This document shows positions 12,851-26,379 of a DNA stretch of 64,000 nucleotides, piece by piece. Every line of letters begins with the position of its first letter. Positions within the stretch are counted from its first letter, which is position 1. Made by a program: the position numbers and the translations under genes. The notes below the pieces were generated by a model. The model saw nothing but the letters and a program-made list of their open reading frames with translations. It did no database searches and was not told the DNA's origin. The stretch is from Pelargonium x hortorum. Taxonomy: Eukaryota; Streptophyta; Magnoliopsida; Geraniales; Geraniaceae. The stretch covers positions 26,842 to 90,841 of the forward strand of contig JAYMTJ010000037.1 of the NCBI GenBank assembly GCA_036897525.1, given 5' to 3'.

Positions 12851-13078
12851 GTGTGGAATATTGAGTCCTTTTCTTATCTGTCATATATTTATTGTCATTT
12901 TACATTTATGAGAGTCGTACTTCGGAGTATAGAGCTTCAGTGGATTTTTTCTATTAGTTATAGTAAGATTAGATCTAGGCTATTATATATAAGTTTCCTT
13001 CTATCTCTTTATTGCTTTGTACACTTTGCCTCTGAAAACCCCTCTATAGATTGGATTTTAGCTCCACTAAAAAAATGA
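12851..13078 (+). pseudogene. possible Ty1/copia pol relic (end of RT, start of RNase H)
   Basis: A 75-codon open frame starting at TTG or a similar alternative codon. From about residue 40 it reads Y-x-x-I-x-x-x-L-L-Y and then F ten residues later. This matches, without gaps, the copia pol segment Y-x-x-I/L-V-G-x-L-L-Y-L-T-x-T-R-P-D-I-x-F. A few residues on come S, then NPS and D-W, where the family has S-x-F-x-x-N-P-S-x-x-H-W. The diagnostic RPD is lost. The frame ends just before the place of the RYLKGT motif. The ungapped 20-residue stretch is one of the better matches of this kind in the window, but it is an eye alignment without a score. Confidence 0.42.
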
Positions 13079-16000
13079 AGTTGACCCCTCCACATGAGTG
13101 CTGTTAATTAACTTGTCTAGGGTGACACCTCGATTAGGATTCAAAAAACTTAGCTGGAAGCTTTTCCACCTTCAAAATTATGTTTAAAACTGGATACGCT
13201 ACCCTAAAAATATAGACAGTTAATTCCCTATAATTGAACTCGCAAGACATAGGTTGTAGGTTAGGTAAAGTAATAAATACAATTTAGAATATATAAGAAT
13301 CCTTTTTTCTCGCAAGGGGGACTCGAAAACCTAACTAGAGGATAAACTGACTTTTAAGAATTGGATTTCCCCGGTACCTATAAAGAAAATGACAAGCGGC
13401 ACATTTCATTATGATTCAACTCTTCGACTCTAAGACTGCCCCGATTATAGAGGACCTCTTGCTGGCTAGGAACTCAGATATAAATAAGTCAAAAAGGTAT
13501 CCGAGCTTTCATATTCATAGAGAGTGAGGGTATTCGGGTCAAAAAATATTGACAGAATCATAAGAAGCACAGCAGCTTGGTCCGTCCTCCAACCCCTTGC
13601 AAATAGGAAATAAAAGGATAAGCGGAGGCCCATTGTAGCTTTTTGGGGGGTACGCTACGTATTATAGAAAAAACCTTATGAATCTTAGTTATTAAAGGGG
13701 TTTGGTTAGGCTAAGCTGCATTCCTTATTAATAAAGAAGTAAAGTAAATCTAGTAAATACTAATTGAATTAGAAAGCCTATTAGAGTATACTCCTACTTT
13801 AAATCTTGTTTAGCAATTTCGTTTAGATTCCATTTTTTGACCTAACTTAGCTAGAACCCCGAGGTCTACTAATCCGTAAATAACCCCCTTTTATTACTTT
13901 ATAATAGTTGGTTACACTAATCTAATATTTCGTATTACCTCATATACAAGCGTATCCGGGAGTAGATAGAGTTTTCAATCCCTACTATGATATAAAAGAT
14001 AACCTAATATCCTATCCCACCCACCCTATATTTAATTTAATTGAAGAGAAAAGGCACTTTTATGCATACCTCGATATCACTAAAACGAATTTGCCCTATA
14101 CATACTTGAACTCGGTTGGATTCATTAAGCATTAATCTATTTAAGTAAAATTCCTAAAAAGCTAAAGCTGCGGAATCATTTTGTATGAATTAGGTAAATT
14201 AAAGAAACCAGGGTCCCTTTAAATTAAAGCGTAAACCAAAGTTTTTATAGCCGGTGCGACTAAAGATTACCAACTGAGCGTGGTGCCTATTGTATACAAG
14301 AGTATGCATAAAAACTGACAAGGTATCCATTCTTTTTATATAACTCAAAAAGTACACATTCATTAAGTCTTTAAAAAGCGATATATTTTGTATATTGGAT
14401 CTACCCTCCGGTCCTTTCTTTGAAAATACTGAAAATACTAGGGTATTATTAAAAAAGAATTGTCTTATTATGAATTTAGGTTTGTTTAGTATTTTACTAA
14501 ACTTTATGATATATTAAATTTTTAGTTAACGAGACTTAGCCCCTCCGAAAAGACTCGCTTTTGTACTTTAACTCTCCCCGAAATTCCTGTAAACAGAGTG
14601 TCGTAGTGGGATATCTTTTATTCTAACTAGGATCAAACTTAGTGTTATAGGTTCCCCTTTCTTACTTAACCAAGAATTTTTTTTTTAAGTCTCACTTATA
14701 ACCTTTAAAAGAAAAGTAGGTTTACTAGGAGCTTATTTATTTGTGGGAAAGCTGTAGGTTCAAGTCGAGTCTTCTCTCTAGGGATAAATTTAACGAACCT
14801 AATGGCTACCCAAATTTGAGGCTTTGCTCCTGGGGATTTTTCAAAGTATAGGAACTCCGTAATTTCCTTAACTCTAGGATTGAAAGCAACCTGTCTGGGG
14901 AAAGAGACTCTAAATAAAACTCAACTTTATCTTTAAACTTAACTCCCGTTTCGATGAGTATTTACACGTCCAGGCCCAACAAGATCTCTGTAGGGGATTT
15001 CTTGTAGGATTTTGCAGTATACTTTATTTCATTTAGTTTTTCCATTTCATTTAGTTTAGGCCTTATCATAAATTACAGGCTCCTATATTAATTAATTACT
15101 CGCTTGTAGTAGAGAAGTCCCGCGTATGCATCTACGTCAACTCTTTAGGATTTCGGGTAGTGCCCCTTAGATTGAAGCACATAGGCCCTTTATTAAGGAC
15201 CCCTCGCATGTCCTTTAACTTCAGATAAAGAAGAACTTTACAAGAATTCTTATCTTAGTTAGAAGGGCTTTCCGGAAGACGTAACAGTAAGAGAACATTT
15301 TTATGCCCTAGCTACCGGATTTTCTTTGGAAAGTGAAATTGAGAGACAAAAAGTTAAGGAATCCCTTTTTTTGATCTGATAAAAAAGTTCGATAGGATTT
15401 GAAGCCTCTGATCCCAAACTTTAACTTACTGTCTGTGCGCCTGCCTTGGCATGCACTTATATTCTATCCGAGACCTTTGATAATAGGTATGAGGCTCCTA
15501 CTTTGAGTGGAAGTTTATCTCTATATTTCTGGCATAACTCCTGGAAAAAAACGTCAATCTGGTTAGTTTTGTTTGGTAATTCTCCATTTTTATTATAATA
15601 TGTCTAGGAATCCTTTACATAACTTGCTCTTAGTTCCGTACGTACATAACATAAAAGCCCCCAAAACCCCACGCGGATCCGCGTTTTAGTTCCTGTCCTG
15701 TCAATTAGCCTCTCTTGTTATGTTAAAGAAGATTAGGTCTAGCTATTTGTGACTAAAAAAGCCCTTTCGTAGTCCATTTCAGATGAATAATTATAGCAAG
15801 ATATCCAAGTGAGTTTTTTAATGAAGTTTCTTTGTAATTATATCGATGACTATGATGCTTGTATTAAAAAAGGACCCCTACCTTTTAGTTTTAGTAAATC
15901 TTGTTAACTTTCTTGTTACAAGAGCCCTTTATGTTTGTTACCTTATTCAATAAAAAATAGAGGGACGATATCCCTGATGTTGTGTGGATGTGAAGATATA

Positions 16001-19000
16001 GAAATATTTGGCAGCCACTCCGCTTATTATCAGTATAGCTTAAATAAGTATACTAAACAATTCGAACGCCGACCGGCGCTCATCATCATAAAATGGGTAT
16101 TCTTTATTCTGTAATTCTAGACCTTATTTATTAGCATGATGACCATTATTATTATATTAAGTTAAGATACAAGACTGGTTTACAAATATTCTCCCGATGT
16201 CCCTTTTCTTTTAGAAATTGACTCCCAAACTTAAACTAACGGAAGGGAAAATCCTTCTATTTAGAATACTCCAGATTATGAAACTCTTCTTATTTTTAGA
16301 GTTCTACTCCCCGTTCATAGATAGTTAGTTTATTAAGAGTCAAAGAATTCCGGTATTCCCTTATTAGGTTAGAATCTTTCCAACTTTAACCATAGTTTTT
16401 TCTAAATACTTTATTTATACTATATATTCCTAAATGACTAGGCTAGCTATCAACATTATCCTTGATATAAACTTAAAAGACTTTCCTTGTTAACCAAGAA
16501 AACGAACTGCAACAAGAAGGGAATCTCCCTTAATCTTCAAGTATGTTACGAAGTCCCGGGCACTAAAACAAGCAGAATATAAAGCACCTCCCTCTTGTCT
16601 TGTCCACGGCACAAAAGCTCAAAACAAATAGAATACTGGCAATCCTGACAGCCCCCTGATAAAGGGAAATAGATTAGGAGTATATACAACTCAGTGGATA
16701 CAAGATTTTAATACTATTTTTTTAAGATTTTGAGGATACTCAAGTTGAGCTTTATACCCCTTTTTAGGAATACGCTCCCTATGTATTTCGGCCAGTATTT
16801 ACTCTATTATATAGGCGAAAAAAAACGAGCACTTGCTTCCTATATAACACAAAAATTAAGTACTTCTTAGGATCGGCGCCAAAACCTTCAAGGGTTTGAA
16901 GTCCAATAGCTTTGACAATTCGACCGATTTTCCTTCTAGTCTTTTAATTAAATTATAAGGCACCAACTTGACTTGGGTGAAATCTATACGAAAATTCTAT
17001 TAGTTAACTTCTTACTAGTAGTCGCGATGAGATGCTATATCAGGTTTGGATTGTCTCTAAATAAAATGCTGAAGCAAGCCTGGTTATTGCTAGAAGAATA
17101 AACAAGTGTACAAAAAGTAAAGCACGGAAGCTCTACAGGTTTATTTTATTACTTTCAAAAGATATTTTATTTTAAGTCCCCTAATTTGATGCTGGGATTC
17201 AGTCAACCTACCTTTAAACTACTCATAGTTACCCCGGATACAACTTCCTTGAGTGATAAATAAACTTCTATTCTGTCGATGGATAAGGAATAAAAAAGCG
17301 TACCCTATCTGAGGAATATTTTCCTGTTACAAAAGAGCCGGAGCCTAATCAATAAAAAAAAAGGTAAGAAGTTGTAATTCCTTAAATCACAAAACCAATT
17401 GCCCAACTATATTACGTAACTTAGAATGCGCCTTTAGTTACCCTCAGGGATCCCACCCTAGTGTCTTTTATGCATTTTGCGAGCCTTTTTATTGTACAGA
17501 TCTTTTGCAATAAATTAAGGGCATACCTTAGCAAAACTTAAAAAAAAATCCAGGTATTAACTCTCGCAGAAATGAAATAAAACCAAGAAGTACTCTCTTG
17601 TTAAGCCATGCCTACAATAAAAATAAAGTACCATAAAACCACAAAGGTTTAGCCTAGTTTCAGTATAGGACCCCTGCTAGATTTACTTTCATAGGACTAT
17701 AGTGGGCTAGATTAATTCGAAAAATTACCTACAAAAAACTCTTTAGTATGTACCGGGGATCCCACTTTTAACTAAAGTAAACTTACTAGGGGTAACCGAT
17801 AGGGTACCTCTTATATACCTCCGCTTACTCGTGCTTCAAACAAACTTTTATATAATACATATGGATAATCCTTGTTTCGCTATTATTTAAGGTAAGGATA
17901 CTTCTTTCTTAGCTAAGCCAGATTCATTTCGCTTAGTTGTAACCGGGTATCTTCTTTCTATTTCTAAATAAAGGGCCCTTTTCTAGGTTAAAAAAAACTT
18001 GTACTAGTCTCTATTATAGTTTCAACCTAAGGAAGCATAGGGAAAACGAATACCTTTTCAATTTGAAATTTTCCGGAGATCTAAGACAGGACTCTGTAAC
18101 TTTTGTACGCCTGGGTATGGTTCTATTGAAAATTACAGCTTCAGAAATAACTCTAAAACCCCTCTCTAACACTAATGCTAGACTTCTAACCTAAGTACCC
18201 GCCCGAAACGTAAACAAACTCAAGACTTTGCAATAATAAAGGAAGAGGCATAACCCCGAAATTTATCAAGGTTGTTGGTAAAGTATGTTCCTTATCAAGC
18301 CGACTTTTATTTTAGACCAAGATATTCCAAGAATTTTAAGGAGTTATTAGAAGCTTTTGTCAAGCTCTTGGGGAACTAACAGTAAAAATCGCTTTCACAA
18401 ACAGGTAAATGAGGGAAAATTGGATTACACAAAAGCAACTCCTATAAATAAATAAATGAGGTTGCCTATTCAATTTTTAGTAAAGATAGGCGTTTATACA
18501 ATCCTGGATAACCCTATTTTATACGATACGAAAACAAGTAACAAACAGTATTCCTTACTTATTTTGATAATTGTTCTATAGCCACGGAGTCAAAAAATTT
18601 GTTAACACCTTATACATACTACTTTTAAAAGGGAAAGCTTTCTAGTAATGGTTACCGCTCAAAAGCGGTTGATTCCTGAAATTTCATAACGAACAGTCGG
18701 TAGAGTATTAAAAGAGAAGCAAAAAGAGGCGAGAACTTTCTAAATCTCTGTAAAAGTCATTCGGATTACACTCAGGAAGTTCGGAGGCTGGAAGTATAGG
18801 ATATGCCTATATAGGTCTAAAGTAATATTCGTCTTACAGTTTGAGTAGGAGGTTGTATTCTTATTAAATTAAAAAATTTATTAAAGGTTCTTCTAAAGAA
18901 GTTATCCTTTTAGCAGTGCCCTGAATTAGTAGACTTATTCCGATTTGACTAATGAAGGAAGAAGGGGGAACTCCATGTCATTTTTTTATAAACCACGCCC

Positions 19001-19397
19001 CTATTACTAGGCATTTCTAGAAGCCTAGAAGCAAAGTCTTTCTTTACTCTGACCTAGACTTAGAGTCTGTCTCTCTATCCTATAAATCAGGATACACATA
19101 TATCTAATTCGTAATAACCAAAAAGAAGTTCCCTTATATAAAGGAAACAAAAAAAGGAATACTCGGAATTTCCTTTAGTTTACTTATCGCTAACATTTAG
19201 TTGATAGATATTACTTTTGCAGCTTGCATTCTATAGAACTATCTATAGGGTATAAGTCAAAGTGTTAAATAAGCTAACTGGTATGAATATAAGTATAAAA
19301 AAGAAGTTCAGGCCTAAATAAAATATACAACAGAATTACATACCTCCTTTATTAAATTAAAAATGAAATTGCGACAAGTACAAAAAAAGCAATACAT
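13079..19397. other. AT-rich spacer, no gene seen
   Basis: No gene recognised. Small items: GAAAATACT twice in tandem near 14428, an ATTTCATTTAGTTT direct repeat near 15027-15058, and a perfect 14-base palindrome (ACGCGGA and its complement) at 15671-15684. Confidence 0.5.
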
Positions 19398-19643
19398 TCA
19401 GAGTTTCGGGATAAGTTCTAAATTACAGGGCTGCCCACTTCCGTTCGGAAATAGACTCTTTTTATCAAAAGGTTTAGGCTTACCTTTGAAAAGGAAGTAG
19501 TTAGCTAAGATAAGATTCCTACAAAAATTGATTATAAGCTCTGGAACTAAGCTAAGGTCAAGAAAGTAAAGTGCTAATATCAATGGTAAGGTTTGATGCG
19601 CAGCCTTGGTAATTCTATTAAGGGATCTTTCGACATATCTCAA
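19398..19643 (-). pseudogene. possible Ty1/copia integrase relic (C-terminal part of the core)
   Basis: An 81-codon minus-strand frame. Near its start it reads VERSLNR, where copia integrase has G-V-A/V-E-R-K-N-R, the motif that carries the catalytic glutamate. A, L and YF follow at nearly the family spacing (M-A-R-x-x-L ... Y-F-W). Further on it has Y-x-L-x-x-GKP, matching P-Y-E-L-W-x-G-K-K-P. Upstream codons in the same frame give a Y about eleven residues before VER, as in the family's P-Y-T-P-Q-Q-N-G. Several residues between the two blocks are missing. No catalytic aspartates are present. Inference only; if right, this is an old defective fragment on the minus strand. Confidence 0.42.
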
Positions 19644-22600
19644 TTTAGTACTTGACTTGTAGCTTGGATTACTAAAAGTTTTTTTACTAGTATTAAGGAA
19701 GGCAGGAAGGAATCTTATATAACTCTAAATATCCTGAGAATAGAAGGGCACCTTAGCAAAGCATGCCTTATTTTCTAGTCCTAGTCATGGAATTCTCTTT
19801 GATAGATCTCTAATAACGGAACTCCATTTATGTTAAATTTATTCTACTTTAAAAATTTTTTTTTAGAATTATCTCTTTAGTTAGATTGTCAAAAAAGTCC
19901 TAGTGCGGAGAGTATGGTATTTCTTTTAACAAGAACAAAGGTACCTAAATCTCGAGTTCTAAGCCATTTCCAAGTGTATTCAGGTATTCTACAATTCTAG
20001 TATATCTCGCGAGCTCTAATACTTCCCCTTTCCGAGTTTCTATTTGAAGTCATTTTTTTTAAAGCTAACTGTGGGTCTTAGTTAAAAAACAACAAGGATA
20101 GTAACGACTGATTCAGACGTTCAAGAGATTACGGGACTAAAACTTCCTATAAACCATTCCAAAAGAAAAGGAGACTCTGTTTAAAAGAAAAAAACCTCCC
20201 TTTTACAAAATACGTAAAATTCTAGAGTCCCACTCACTAATAAACGCACAAGAAATCTGGTTATAAAAAACTATCATACAGCATCCCTAAATAGAATCAT
20301 ATATAAGTAAATAGATCCAGATCAATTGTTAGGGTTTACATAAAGCGGGTTCCGAGTTGTCCAAATTGAGGTATGATATTGAAAAGAGGAGCTACTTTCT
20401 TCATATTTAATACAACGGGTAAAGTGTGAGTTATACTTTGAAATATGCTGTAGTATTTGTTTAACGAACCTTTAGGAACAGATTCATTAGTTAAAACTTC
20501 TGTGCTGTTAAATTAAGTAAGCAAACTTCTAATATAAGTCATTAATCATTTAATTCGAAACCTCAACCCAACCACTTGAACGTACTCTGTGTGCTTTTGA
20601 TTAAGAATCTCAACTCAAAGTAGTATCGAAAAGAATGCGTAACTCCTGGAAGTACTAAAAACTATTCCAGGATTTTGGTGCTCATTTCTGGGTGAAGTTT
20701 TTTCCATATCCAGCTTCACTTCAATACTTCCTTATTTAGACGAGGGAACTAATTGCCTTTCAATCCCGACGTAGCCATTATTTTGATTAAAAAAAGTAAG
20801 AATTTTATATTAATATTTCAAAATATCTAGGTTTTGTTTTGGACCCCAGTTAACGTTATTTTTTATTAAAAAAGAAACTAGAAGCTGAGTCTGCAAAATG
20901 AAAGTATTCTTAAAAAATAAAGCTACTTCCTTGAGTGGATTGTGATCTATCTATTACCTGCTCTCAAATTACCACTAACGAAGCTCTTAATACGGAAATA
21001 AATATAGGTTAATTCTAATTAGCAATATTCTGTCAATCTTTATAGGGAACTTGGACTATTTCCTTGTATAGTATAGATATAATGGTATATAACCTTAAGC
21101 TCAAAATATTTAGTCTATGATTGGTCTAACTTCTATGGCAAGCTTTCCGTATGGTGGGGTACTCAAAATGAGGAATTCGATGCCTTTATCAATCAAGTAT
21201 TGTGCAAAAGCCAGGCTTATAAATAACAGGATCCTGGAAGAAAAAACCCTTGCTTACTTTTAAAAGACTCCTCACTTGTTTAATTACCCTAACAAAGGGA
21301 ACAGGCAAACACCTTTTTTTTTAGTAAGTTCTTAATATTTAGACTGTCCCAGATACTATTCCGGTAAAGCAAGCATGACATCGCTCAGAATAAAAGCAGC
21401 TTCCCAATAATTATAGAAACCTTAGATTTATCTTGTTGCTGATCTTCCAAATATTCCTTACCGATCTTTCCTAGCTAAAGCCAAACTGCAACCTCCCTCT
21501 TCACTTTGTTCAGAGCTCTTACGTACGAACCTTCAAAGCTATAACTAACCTAACAAGTCAATCAGAACTAGGGAATAATATAAGAGGACCCTAATTTGAA
21601 AGTGCTGGGCATAGTCATTTTTCCTCGATTTGTCCGAATTTTCTTTGATTACGTTAGCTTTTAGATACCCCTAAGGGGGCCCTTTCCCAAACGGGATTTT
21701 ATGTACAAGAATTTTTTATACTTATCCTCGATGACAAATTACTTGTCACTAGAATGGGAAGCCTGCTTATTTATACGAATTCTTTCTCAAAACAAGAATT
21801 ATTTTCTTTTTTAGATGTTTTTTTATTACCGGCATAACATAACAAACTCTAAAGCTCTTTGCCAAAAAGGAAAGTGCTCTAGAGAGCCAAAAAAAAGCTT
21901 ACGCTAAAGTCAAGGGCAGGTTCTAGCGCATAACCCCATATACTTATACATAGAACCCCAATATTACCTACCTTTCTAGTGAATGAATAGCCAATTAAAG
22001 TCTTTTATATATTGATTTGTAAACTTTATGTTTGGCATAAATCTATTTGTAGGTCTCGGTTAACGGCTTTACCTTCTTTGGCTCGGGCTGTTTTTTTTTC
22101 TATTTTCTATTACGCATTGTGGGAGTCTTATTAACTTGACTCCTTTTAAAGAATACAAATAGCAAGGCAGGCAAGTATTTAAATAAGAGTATATTATATA
22201 CAAGGTTAGATCTTTATATATCCAGTAAGTACAATTATGGTACAACTCGAAAGTGGGTACTAAAATATAACAAGGAACTAAAGAAAGCGCAATAAAAAAC
22301 CCAGTTTGAGGTTATAAAATGGGTAAGGGCAGGCATTATAAACGCAGGAAAGGCTTGCTAAGTGCGGAGCCTAGCAGGCAATCCCTCAATTGGGTAGGTA
22401 CCGGTGATACATTATTTTATGATAAAAGGAGCCCCGCTAATTCGAATAGTAAAAGTGTATAGCAGTTTCGTCACCCTAAAAAAAGACAGTAAGGTTCTCG
22501 CTCTGCTCTATTAAGTTAATATGTGCAAGATTTTTTTTAGTTTAATCTATATTCTAAGCCTAGTAAAGTACCCTACCTAAGTTAAGTAGCTCGATAATAG

Positions 22601-22978
22601 AATAAAAATACCAGAAGTTAATAAATAAGTTAACAAGTAATAAATCTTATTCATTAAAGCAGAGACTTTAGACAACTGCCGAGTTCTATCCTCTTCTAGT
22701 AACTAGCCCTCATAAAATTCTAATCCCTTTCCAAGCAAGAGCTCCCGGACTTTTCTTTTATATTACCGGGGATTTCACTTCTTAGACCACTCTATACAAA
22801 TAAAATAGAGGCTACTGAGTAATACGAAGACTCATACACGACTGGCTTTATCTTTCTATAGGATACCCCCTTGCCTATAACTACTCTACCCTTATTAACA
22901 AAGAGGCAAGGCCCCTGCTAAAGTCTTTGAATGGCAAATGGAAATCCAGAATTGTATGTCTTAAGGAGTGAGATTCGA
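19644..22978. other. AT-rich spacer, no gene seen
   Basis: No coding region, tRNA fold or long repeat found on either strand. Confidence 0.5.
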
Positions 22979-23037
22979 ATATGGACCCTTTACTTTACTC
23001 ACTCTATTGCTCCGTAGATTGAGTAAAGGGTCCATAT
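22979..23037. repeat. 18-bp inverted repeat with a 5-base duplication bulge
   Basis: Left arm at 22979-23001 and right arm at 23020-23037 pair over 18 bp (ATATGGACCC, TTTACTCA) around an 18-base loop. The left arm holds an extra TTTAC/ACTTT unit, a 5-base tandem duplication that bulges out. It is among the strongest hairpins in the window. It could act as a transcript-end stabiliser or a cruciform, but no gene adjoins it. Confidence 0.85.
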
Positions 23038-24646
23038 CCCCTTCTCATCAGCCTGAACTTCCATGAGGTACTTTGCCCCCTTTTACGGGTATGTAACTCA
23101 ACGAGACTGAAGTTTCGTATAACAGCTAGGAATATTCTAAATAGTAGGAATCCCATTATACTTCACATGAGTGTTAACTACTTAACAAGGAGCTCCTTAT
23201 AGCACGGGTCTCTTTCGTAGAGGCTGGGATTAACCACAAACAACTTAGCTTTTTGAATCGCGGATTAAATAAAATCTTTGTTACTACTCTCGTAGCTTTC
23301 TTTTCCATACCTAATGTTAAATATAGTGCTTCTTTTTAGTAGGGAAACACTCCTTGAATCTATTTATCACACATGTATAGAAGAATCCAGGTCCTTCCAA
23401 GAAAACCATCCATTTGATCAAGTTACAGGCTCAGAAAGACTTGGGAAATAAGCAAAATACACTCTTCAGGTACTTTTTTGAATTACTTGAAGTACCTTAC
23501 TGCATATGGCTCAGGAGATTCATTTAAACGCTTGTTCTGCGTTCAGCTCTATTTAAATGTTACTGTACCCTTCTTTTTATATGCGTGCTTCGAACCCGTG
23601 ACCGTCCTTCCGACCGGACCCTGACCTGTCGATGCAAAATTGAAAAACAAAAACTCTTGAGAGAGGTAGAGAGAGATGCTGGTATAGATTGCAACTCTAT
23701 ATTAGAAAATAATACTAAGAAAACCAAGTTTGTTAATATAAAGAAGTCCTAACTTTCAATTGTGTTGTGTAATCTGGAGTATCCCATTTCTTTTTCTTAA
23801 GATTGAAAAAAAAAGTCTTTTACAATAAAAACTAGACTTTAAAGCTGGATTTCTTTTTTCAAGTAAAACAAAAATCCAGAAACAGTAGTCAAAATTTATA
23901 GCTAATATTTTTCAGACCTAATTATTTCTAGGTACGGGATTCTATCTATTGGAAAATGCTCCGGCCCAAGGTCTAGGTTCTCTTTATCTGGCATTTTGAT
24001 AACAAGGAATAAAACCCTTTTTATATGAAGCAGAATTCCTCAAAGTATCCGGGGATTTTAGACGGGGTTAACCGCCAGAGCAGGACCCCTCAAAAAGCTA
24101 TTATAAAAGTCAAAGCAGGGTATAAAAAACTAAAGGAGGCATGACAACAATAAATTATAACAGAAACTTTGAGAAAGGTGAACTACGCTCTTAACTCTTA
24201 ATTCGGGACACCTAGCTAAAACTGTTTTGAGAAATTTACATAAATTATGCAAAAAAAAGTGAATACTTTAAGGATAGAATTCCTAGGTCCTTAGTCACAC
24301 CTGCCCCTTAGCATAAAAGAAGGGGAAATCCCAGTTATAATAACAAGTTTTCTATTTTAATAGCTATTAATAAAAAGTACTCTCTAGATTTTCCGTTAAG
24401 TGGAAAGCTCGCTTGTAGAACGCAGTGAATGATAGGCTAAGGAACCTGATGCGTAGGATAAATTCTAAGCTTGGGTATTTCTATAGAGTAGTGATCCGAA
24501 TAAAGGACAGGGCTTTTAAGAAAACCGAAAGAAATTGAAAGAAATGAGAAAATTGTACACAAGGAGAACTCTAAAACGCAAGGGACAGACGAGATCCTGC
24601 CCTGAAAAAAAGAAAGGGTTATCTTTATATATATTAGGCGTGTCTA
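23038..24646. other. AT-rich spacer with two small hairpins
   Basis: An 8-bp perfect inverted repeat (AGGTACTT/AAGTACCT) lies at 23468-23497. Another (CATTTAAA/TTTAAATG) follows at 23521-23559 and encloses a 5-bp hairpin AACGC/GCGTT. A tRNA T-loop-like word near 23590 does not extend to a cloverleaf. No gene seen. Confidence 0.5.
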
Positions 24647-24958
24647 TTGCTGATAGGTAACTTTGAAATCGGTAAATCGGCTATGTTATTAAGGACAGAA
24701 GCGCTCTTTTTGCTAGCAAGTTCTGTCTTAAAAAAGGTATTCCTTGTGGCGGATATAGGTAACACTAATATGCAAATAATAGGTTGTACTATAAATTATA
24801 GTTCACAATATCCCACACTGCTTAGCTTAATTTACAAGGACGAAAAGCCCTTTGATTTTTTAGAATGCTCAATAACAGAAACGCAATCATTATGTAGTAA
24901 GAAGTTCTCTTCTATTGCCAACCCGGCGGTCTATGTATTTAGATTAAGGCAGGTCTAG
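24647..24958 (+). pseudogene. 103-codon frame, possible Ty1/copia RT N-terminal relic
   Basis: The frame has an alternative start codon (TTG). It contains S-A-M, then E-A-L, then FLV, then IIGC at roughly the spacing seen at the start of the copia reverse transcriptase (A-M-x-x-E-x-x-A-L ... W-x-L-V ... I-G-C-K-W-V-Y-K). After IIGC, SLIYK sits where the family has G-S-I-x-R-Y-K-A-R, and KKFSSIANPAV falls near E-T-F-S-P-V. The diagnostic KW and KARLVAKG are gone. At 103 codons it is no longer than chance allows here, so a random frame is a serious alternative. No promoter or ribosome-binding signal is evident. Confidence 0.28.
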
Positions 24959-26379
24959 GTATAGCTGTACTTAGGAATATGAAATAGAAGTTCTAATCAG
25001 TCAGTATTTTCATTTGAAAGTTAGGAATTACTTATATAATAGACTTTATTCATTACCTCATAGCTAGTTTCTTACTTTGTTGTTTCTTACTCTTTATGGA
25101 TTCTCTTTTCTAGGGTCTCACCTGGTTTCTATTCGATGGAGGAATATTTCCTTGACTATTGCTTGGCAGTTCTTTCCTTTTGGAATTGGAGGATCTTGTT
25201 CGATATACCGCTGATTAGCTATCAGGTTTTCTTCTTTCTGGCTCTTCCTTTTGCTTGTTCAAGCCAACTCGTAGCTGGTTTCTCTTTGTGTTCTTCTCGG
25301 TTTGGGATTGTTTGTTTAGGATTGCCTGGTTTGCTTTTTCTGTCTCCCAAAGTAAAATGAAAGGGAGGCCAATGTAATACTAAGACTATCTTTAGTAAGG
25401 TTAAACAGAGTCTATTTTTTGTGTATTATAAAAAACCCTGACTTCTTTTAAGAAACAAAAACCCTGGCGAGGCTGTTAATATAAGTATACGAGTTCTAAG
25501 ACATATTAAAGGTAAAGAGAGAAAAGATTCCGTGGGATTGGTAATTTATCTGATAGTACAGGTTGTTCGGATTGAGATCCTTAGAATATTATTTCCTTTT
25601 TTCCGAGTATGGAAATAGGATCCTGAATATCCAAATGCTCCCTTATTTTAAGGAGCCTAACTCGTAACTACAGCACCCCTTTTGATAAACGCGGTATAGA
25701 AAACGAATCTTGTACAACTTACTCATAGAGACCCCGTATACACGTAAAAGCTTCCTCTTTAATGTTCAATTCCTGGAGCTCTCCTCTCTCACGCACCTAT
25801 TAGGTTGCTAAACTTTAGTAAAAGGGTATCTATATTCACTAGCGCTGCCTAGCTTTAGAATGGTATTAACAGGTAAATCTTAAACTAATTCTGAGATTCG
25901 AACCCACTCTTCTGCCTTTTGTTTTCTTGTGATAGGATTGCCCCCTTTTTCAATTAGAAGCCATTCCGCGGAAACAAATAAGTTATACAATTTCATCTAG
26001 ATTCTACAAAATAGGTGGCCCTCTTTTTCAATAGAGCGGGGTTCCTTCTGCTTGGTCTTTCATTCAACTACAGTATAGGTTCAAAGCAAGTTAATGGTAT
26101 AATAGGAATTACTAAGGAACACTTTACAATTTATTAAATAATCCAAGAGAACTTAAATTGAATACTTTCTAAAAGAAGGGGGCTCAGGGGTTACAGCCCA
26201 CGTATTCCCGTATTTAATGTACCTTGGTTAACTCTTTACTAAGGAAAGACATCTAAGGCCTAGCTTTGCTTTAACGTAGGAAGGACTCCTATTCTATTCC
26301 ATGAGATACAGTTTTCAAAGTACGTAAGTAAAAGGATAGTAAGTTAACAAGTTACTGTAATCAGTTGACTACTAGAGAA
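24959..26379. other. spacer; a T/G-rich, slightly GC-richer patch at about 25080-25370
   Basis: The patch at 25080-25370 is about 38-43% G+C by hand count and has a different texture from its surroundings, with few A/T runs. It holds a 74-codon hydrophobic frame on + that I cannot assign. The bias to T on + makes hydrophobic frames easy by chance. It may be a younger insertion. The rest holds nothing recognisable. Confidence 0.4.

Noticed and set aside
23580-23645. tRNA on the minus strand with GGTCACGGGTTCGAA
   Set aside because: The T stem does not close and the only hairpin (GTCC/GGAC) has an 8-base loop in the wrong place.
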